Part shown: positions 61,087 through 64,000 of the stretch, piece after piece | Layout: the number at the start of each line of letters is the position of its first letter | Position numbering within the stretch: position 1 is the stretch's first letter | NCBI GenBank assembly: GCA_963805705.1 | Contig: CAWDVH010000005.1 | Span: 1,116,001 to 1,180,000 of the forward strand | DNA: 64,000 nucleotides | Direction: 5' to 3' | Origin: CAWDVH01 sp963805705 | Lineage (GTDB): Bacteria; Actinomycetota; Actinomycetes; Streptosporangiales; Streptosporangiaceae | Made by a program: the position numbers and the translations under genes | The notes under the pieces: model-generated | Told to the model about the DNA's origin: nothing | Databases searched by the model: none | The model's input: only the letters and a program-made list of their open reading frames with translations

Positions 61087-61508
61087 GAGCCCCGCCCGGC
61101 GCCCTGTCACCCTGGCTTGCGCATAACGGGCATCAGGGCGGGCTGCATACGGCCGGGCCGAGTACACATCCCCGACCGCCAGGATGCATACCCCAATGGC
61201 TCATTCAGTGCATGTGCCCTGGCCGCGCGGTGCGTAGCGTGTGCTGAGTCGGAAAACCGCGCCTATCCCGGCAGCATCCGGTCACCTGGAGGGGGATGAC
61301 CGGCGGCCGCGCAGGACGGGCGCGGGCGGGCCTGGGCACTGGACCCGGGTCCGCCGAAAAGGGGGGCGTCTGCGGCGGGCCGGGAAGGCCCGGCGCCGTC
61401 TACATATCCGGCTACATATTCCTGACGATGCGCCGATCGCCGGCCGGGCCTAGCTTGGGGTGCGACAAGCAAGGCACCGGATGGGGTCCAGGGGGAGGAA
61501 GCGAGCCA
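61087..61508 (+). other. Non-coding interval between the LuxR-type regulator and AMP-binding protein
   Basis: 422 bp without a credible gene. It begins with a bulged GCCC...GGGC hairpin (about 61094-61143) that could terminate the regulator transcript. It also contains a direct repeat CTACATAT (61400-61407 and 61412-61419, 12-bp period) roughly 90-110 nt before the next start, which may be an activator site. Nothing else stands out. Confidence 0.5.
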
Positions 61509-62336
61509 ATGGCGACTTCGGGGGTCCCGGTCGGTGAGGTAACGGTCACCCAGCGGCTGCTGGCCTCGGCGTCCGAGCGGGCCGGCCAGCGAGCGCTGGC
61601 CGGCGGCGCGGACGGCCAGGTCTATAGCTACGCCGACCTCGCCGCCACCGTGCAGGCCGCGGCGGCCGGCCTGGCCTGGCGCGGGCTGCAGCCTGGCGAC
61701 GTGGTGGGCGTATACGTGGCGGACGCGGTGAGCCACGTGCTGGCCACTCACGCCATCCGCGCCGCGGGCGGCGTGCCCGCTCCGGTCAGCCCCGACCTTC
61801 CGGTGGCGGAGATCGCCTGGCAGCTGGCCGAATGCAGTGCCCGGATGCTGCTGACGGCTTCGCCGCATGTCACCGCCGCCCTGGATGCCGCGGACCGGTC
61901 ATGGGTCCGGCAGGTGATCTCGTTCAGCGAGGCCATCGGCACGACCCTGTTCAGCGCGCTGCTGGGGATGGGGTCGCTGCGGCCGACCGGCGGCAAGGCT
62001 CACGACCTGGCCCTGCTGCCCTTCGCCCGGCAGTGCGACGGGACACTGCGGCCCGTCGCGGTGACGCACGTGGAGCTGGCCAGCGAACTCGACAAGCTGG
62101 CGGCCGAGGCCGGGATCACCGAGCGGGATGTCGTGCTCGCCGCCCCGCCTGCCGGTGACGGACGCGCCTACGCCGCGTTCCTGGACAATGCCCTCCTGCA
62201 CGGCGCCACCATCGTCGCGGCCAGGGCCGATGAGCTGGCCGCGGCGGCCGGCCCCGATCACGGCACCGCGGTGATCGCGCCGTTCGGCATCGAAATCGGC
62301 GCTCCCGAGCCGATGCGGGTGTTCGCGGTCGCCTAG
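61509..62336 (+). CDS. AMP-binding (ANL) N-domain protein lacking the P-loop: probable pseudoenzyme
   Basis: A 275-residue protein aligned with the N-terminal core of acyl-CoA synthetases: YSYADLAATVQAAAAGLAWR, LQPGDVVGVYVADAVSHVLA and AAGGVPAPVSPDLPVAEIAW. Where ligases have the TSGTTGxPKG loop it reads LLPFARQCDGTLRPVAVTH, and the protein ends before the A5 motif and C-terminal lid. ATP binding and catalysis should be lost. GGAGGAA precedes the ATG and the frame is clean, so it is not a decayed gene. It may act as a binding or regulatory protein. Confidence 0.78.
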   Translation: MATSGVPVGEVTVTQRLLASASERAGQRALAGGADGQVYSYADLAATVQAAAAGLAWRGLQPGDVVGVYVADAVSHVLATHAIRAAGGVPAPVSPDLPVAEIAWQLAECSARMLLTASPHVTAALDAADRSWVRQVISFSEAIGTTLFSALLGMGSLRPTGGKAHDLALLPFARQCDGTLRPVAVTHVELASELDKLAAEAGITERDVVLAAPPAGDGRAYAAFLDNALLHGATIVAARADELAAAAGPDHGTAVIAPFGIEIGAPEPMRVFAVA

Positions 62337-62379
62337 CAGCCCTGGGCCGCCAGCCGGGGGCCTGGCGGGCCAGGGCCCC

Positions 62380-62406
62380 GGCGCTCGCATCCGGATGCGA
62401 GGCGCC
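62380..62406. terminator. Bidirectional terminator hairpin
   Basis: CTCGCATCC is followed immediately by its complement GGATGCGAG, extended by GGCGC/GCGCC with one bulge (62380-62406), between convergent genes. Confidence 0.6.
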
Positions 62407-62416
62407 TCGCGGCGGC

Positions 62417-62857
62417 TCACACGTCCGGCGGCCGGTTCTCATACGGCGTGCTCAGCACGATCGTGGTACGGGTCGACACGCTGGCCGCGGCCCGGATCTC
62501 CTGCAGCAGGTCCTCCAGCGCGGCGGGCGAGGCGACCCTGACCTTGAGGATGTAGTTCTCGTCCCCGGCCACGCTGTGGCAGGCCTCGATCGCCGCCAGG
62601 TGCGCGAGCCGCTGCGGCGCGTCATCAGCGGCGGCCGGGTCGAACGGCGTGATGGAGATGAACGCGGTCAGCGGCAGCCCGGCATCGTCGGGGTTGATCA
62701 GCGCGGCGTAGCCCTTGATCACTCCGCGGTGCTCCAGGCGGCGCACGCGCTGCTGCGCGGCCGAGACCGACAGCCCGGTCTGCCTGGCCAGCTCGGTAAA
62801 GCTCATCCTGCCGTCGCGTGACAGCAGGGAGATGATCCTGCGATTGGTCTCCTCCAC
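62417..62857 (-). CDS. Lrp/AsnC-family regulator
   Basis: A 146-residue feast/famine regulator. The HTH is RRIISLLSRDGRMSFTELAR with TGLSVSAAQQRVRRLE, followed by the RAM domain (VIKGYAALINPDDAG, ACHSVAGDENYILKVRV). Such regulators respond to amino acids. The GTG at 62855-62857 has TACCGT 6 nt upstream; the longer open frame upstream overlaps the acyl-CoA dehydrogenase gene in another frame and is not coding. Confidence 0.92.
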   Translation of the reverse strand: MEETNRRIISLLSRDGRMSFTELARQTGLSVSAAQQRVRRLEHRGVIKGYAALINPDDAGLPLTAFISITPFDPAAADDAPQRLAHLAAIEACHSVAGDENYILKVRVASPAALEDLLQEIRAAASVSTRTTIVLSTPYENRPPDV

Positions 62858-62961
62858 CTGGTCACGGTAGCCTGCCGGCCGTGATGCGCCGGCCCGTCCA
62901 GGTAACAGCCTCATATCGGGCGGCACGGGCCCGTAACGGAGCAAGGCGCCCGGGGGGATGC

Positions 62962-63999
62962 CTACGAGCGCCCGTGCGGGCCGCCGCGAGTCAGCGACCG
63001 GCCGATGACCATCCGCTGGATCTGGTTGGTGCCTTCGACGATCTGCAGGGCCTTCGCCTCCCGCAGGTACCGCTCGGCGGGGAAATCCTCGACGTACCCG
63101 TAGCCGCCCAGTACCTGCACCGCGTCGATGGTGACCCGCATCGCGGTGTCGCTCGCGAACAGCTTGGCCATCGCCGCCTGCGTGCCGTAGGGCTGCCCGG
63201 CGTCCTTGCGGCGGGCAGCCGACAGATACAGGGCACGGGCCGCCTCGACCGCGGTGGCCATGTCCGCGAGCATGAAGGACACGCCCTGGAAGTCGGCGAG
63301 GGACCGGCCGAACTGGCGCCGCTCCCGTGCGTAGGATACGGCGGTGTCCAGCGCGGACTGGGCCAGGCCCGTGGCGCACGCGGCGATGCCGAGCCGCCCC
63401 GCGTCGAGCGCCGCCAACGCGATGGTGAATCCCCGGCCTTCCTCCCCGACGAGCTGGCTGGCCGGCACCCGCGCTGACTCGAAGTTCATCTGCGCGGTGC
63501 TGGATGCGCGCATGCCCATCTTGTGCTCAGCGGGCGCGGCCGACACTCCCGGCGTCGGTGCGGGAACGTGAAAGCAGCTGATCCCGCGCGCCCGATCCCT
63601 GCCGTCATGATCGCCGGAGGTGCGCGCGAACAGCGTGTAGAAGTCGGCCTGGCCGGCGTGCGAGATCCACGCCTTGACCCCGTTAACCAGGTAATCAGTG
63701 CCCGACGCCTGCGCGCGGGTACTCAATGCCGCGGCATCTGATCCGCTGCCGGGCTCCGACAGGCAGTAGGCGCCGAGCAGCTCCCCGCCGAGCATCGCGG
63801 GCAGCCAGCGCTGCTGCTGCTGCGGCGTGCCGTGGGTCACCAGCGGGAAGCAGGCCAGCGTGTGCACGCTGACCCCCAGCCCGACCGTCAGCCACGCTCC
63901 GGCCAGTTCCTCGACTACCTGCAGGTAGGTCTCGTACGGCTGGCCGCCGCCGCCGAGCGCCTCCGGGTACGGCAGCCCGAGCAGGCCGGACCGGCCCAG
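62962..63999 (-). CDS. Acyl-CoA dehydrogenase (5' end outside window)
   Basis: The last 346 residues of an FAD-dependent acyl-CoA dehydrogenase; the N-terminal helical part lies beyond base 64000. YCLSEPGSGSDAAAL (FAD/acyl site), KMGMRASSTAQMNFE, YARERRQFGRSLADFQ and the C-terminal QIVEGTNQIQRMVIGRSL with the catalytic Glu are present. It introduces the alpha-beta double bond of acyl-CoAs. Chain-length class cannot be read off. Crotonyl/butyryl-CoA chemistry would connect to the kam cluster, but it is 17 kb away. Confidence 0.92.
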   Translation of the reverse strand: MGRSGLLGLPYPEALGGGGQPYETYLQVVEELAGAWLTVGLGVSVHTLACFPLVTHGTPQQQQRWLPAMLGGELLGAYCLSEPGSGSDAAALSTRAQASGTDYLVNGVKAWISHAGQADFYTLFARTSGDHDGRDRARGISCFHVPAPTPGVSAAPAEHKMGMRASSTAQMNFESARVPASQLVGEEGRGFTIALAALDAGRLGIAACATGLAQSALDTAVSYARERRQFGRSLADFQGVSFMLADMATAVEAARALYLSAARRKDAGQPYGTQAAMAKLFASDTAMRVTIDAVQVLGGYGYVEDFPAERYLREAKALQIVEGTNQIQRMVIGRSLTRGGPHGRS

Positions 64000-64000
64000 C

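Noticed and set aside
62858..63379. N-terminal extension of the Lrp regulator
   Set aside because: It overlaps the acyl-CoA dehydrogenase gene in another frame and lacks conserved residues; the GTG at 62857 has a -10 box 6 nt upstream.

Overview
The window is very GC-rich DNA from a member of the Actinomycetota. Support comes from an RbpA homologue behind a SigR-type promoter, a PPOX enzyme of the F420 type, a dolichol-phosphate-mannose synthase-type glycosyltransferase, an actinobacterial DUF3817 protein and many GTG starts. At least fifteen genes have a TAnnnT-like -10 box only 6-7 nt upstream of the start codon, which predicts leaderless mRNAs; I used this to choose starts. No rRNA, tRNA, CRISPR array, phage or transposase was seen.

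Layout. 1-11 kb: truncated S33 peptidase with WYL regulator, a divergent lipocalin-like pair, PaaI thioesterase, two PPOX flavin-fold proteins, folD, an APH-fold kinase, glmS, an AlaA-like aminotransferase, an HxlR regulator with paired operators and a NUDIX hydrolase. 11-24 kb: a strong hairpin element, a membrane protein, a two-component system, an HFCD flavoprotein, a tetR-ABC-ABC operon, Ada-AlkA plus Ogt (alkylation repair), a PfpI protein, an unusual arginase-fold protein and a CGNR regulator. 24-34 kb: a repetitive coiled-coil protein, an MBL hydrolase, prs, glycerate kinase, a Cys4 adenylate kinase, acetyltransferases, RNA methyltransferases, GDPD and rbpA-ppm1. 34.7-37.6 kb: a probable structured ncRNA transcribed away from acs. 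37.7-47.2 kb: a decayed MFS gene, a membrane cytochrome-like protein coupled to a NuoF-like flavoprotein/ferredoxin, and a lysine aminomutase cluster (kal-kamE-kamD-kdd, divergent kamA). 47-64 kb: MFS exporter, methyltransferases, lgt, nitrilase, VOC protein, a GntR-GNAT-GH38 mannosidase group, a large LuxR-type ATPase regulator, an AMP-binding pseudoenzyme, an Lrp regulator and a truncated acyl-CoA dehydrogenase.

The most coherent system is the lysine cluster. KamA would make beta-lysine, KamDE 3,5-diaminohexanoate, Kdd the 3-keto acid with NADH formation, and Kal would deaminate 3-aminobutyryl-CoA. The keto-acid cleavage enzyme (Kce) is not in the window. The convergent neighbour is a two-gene membrane/flavin/Fe-S module that could be an electron outlet; that link is inferred from position only.

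All apparent frameshifts lie between about 29.9 and 42.2 kb. Several sit in homopolymers and look like sequencing errors. The MFS gene at 38 kb also has a nonsense codon and an internal deletion, so it looks truly dead.
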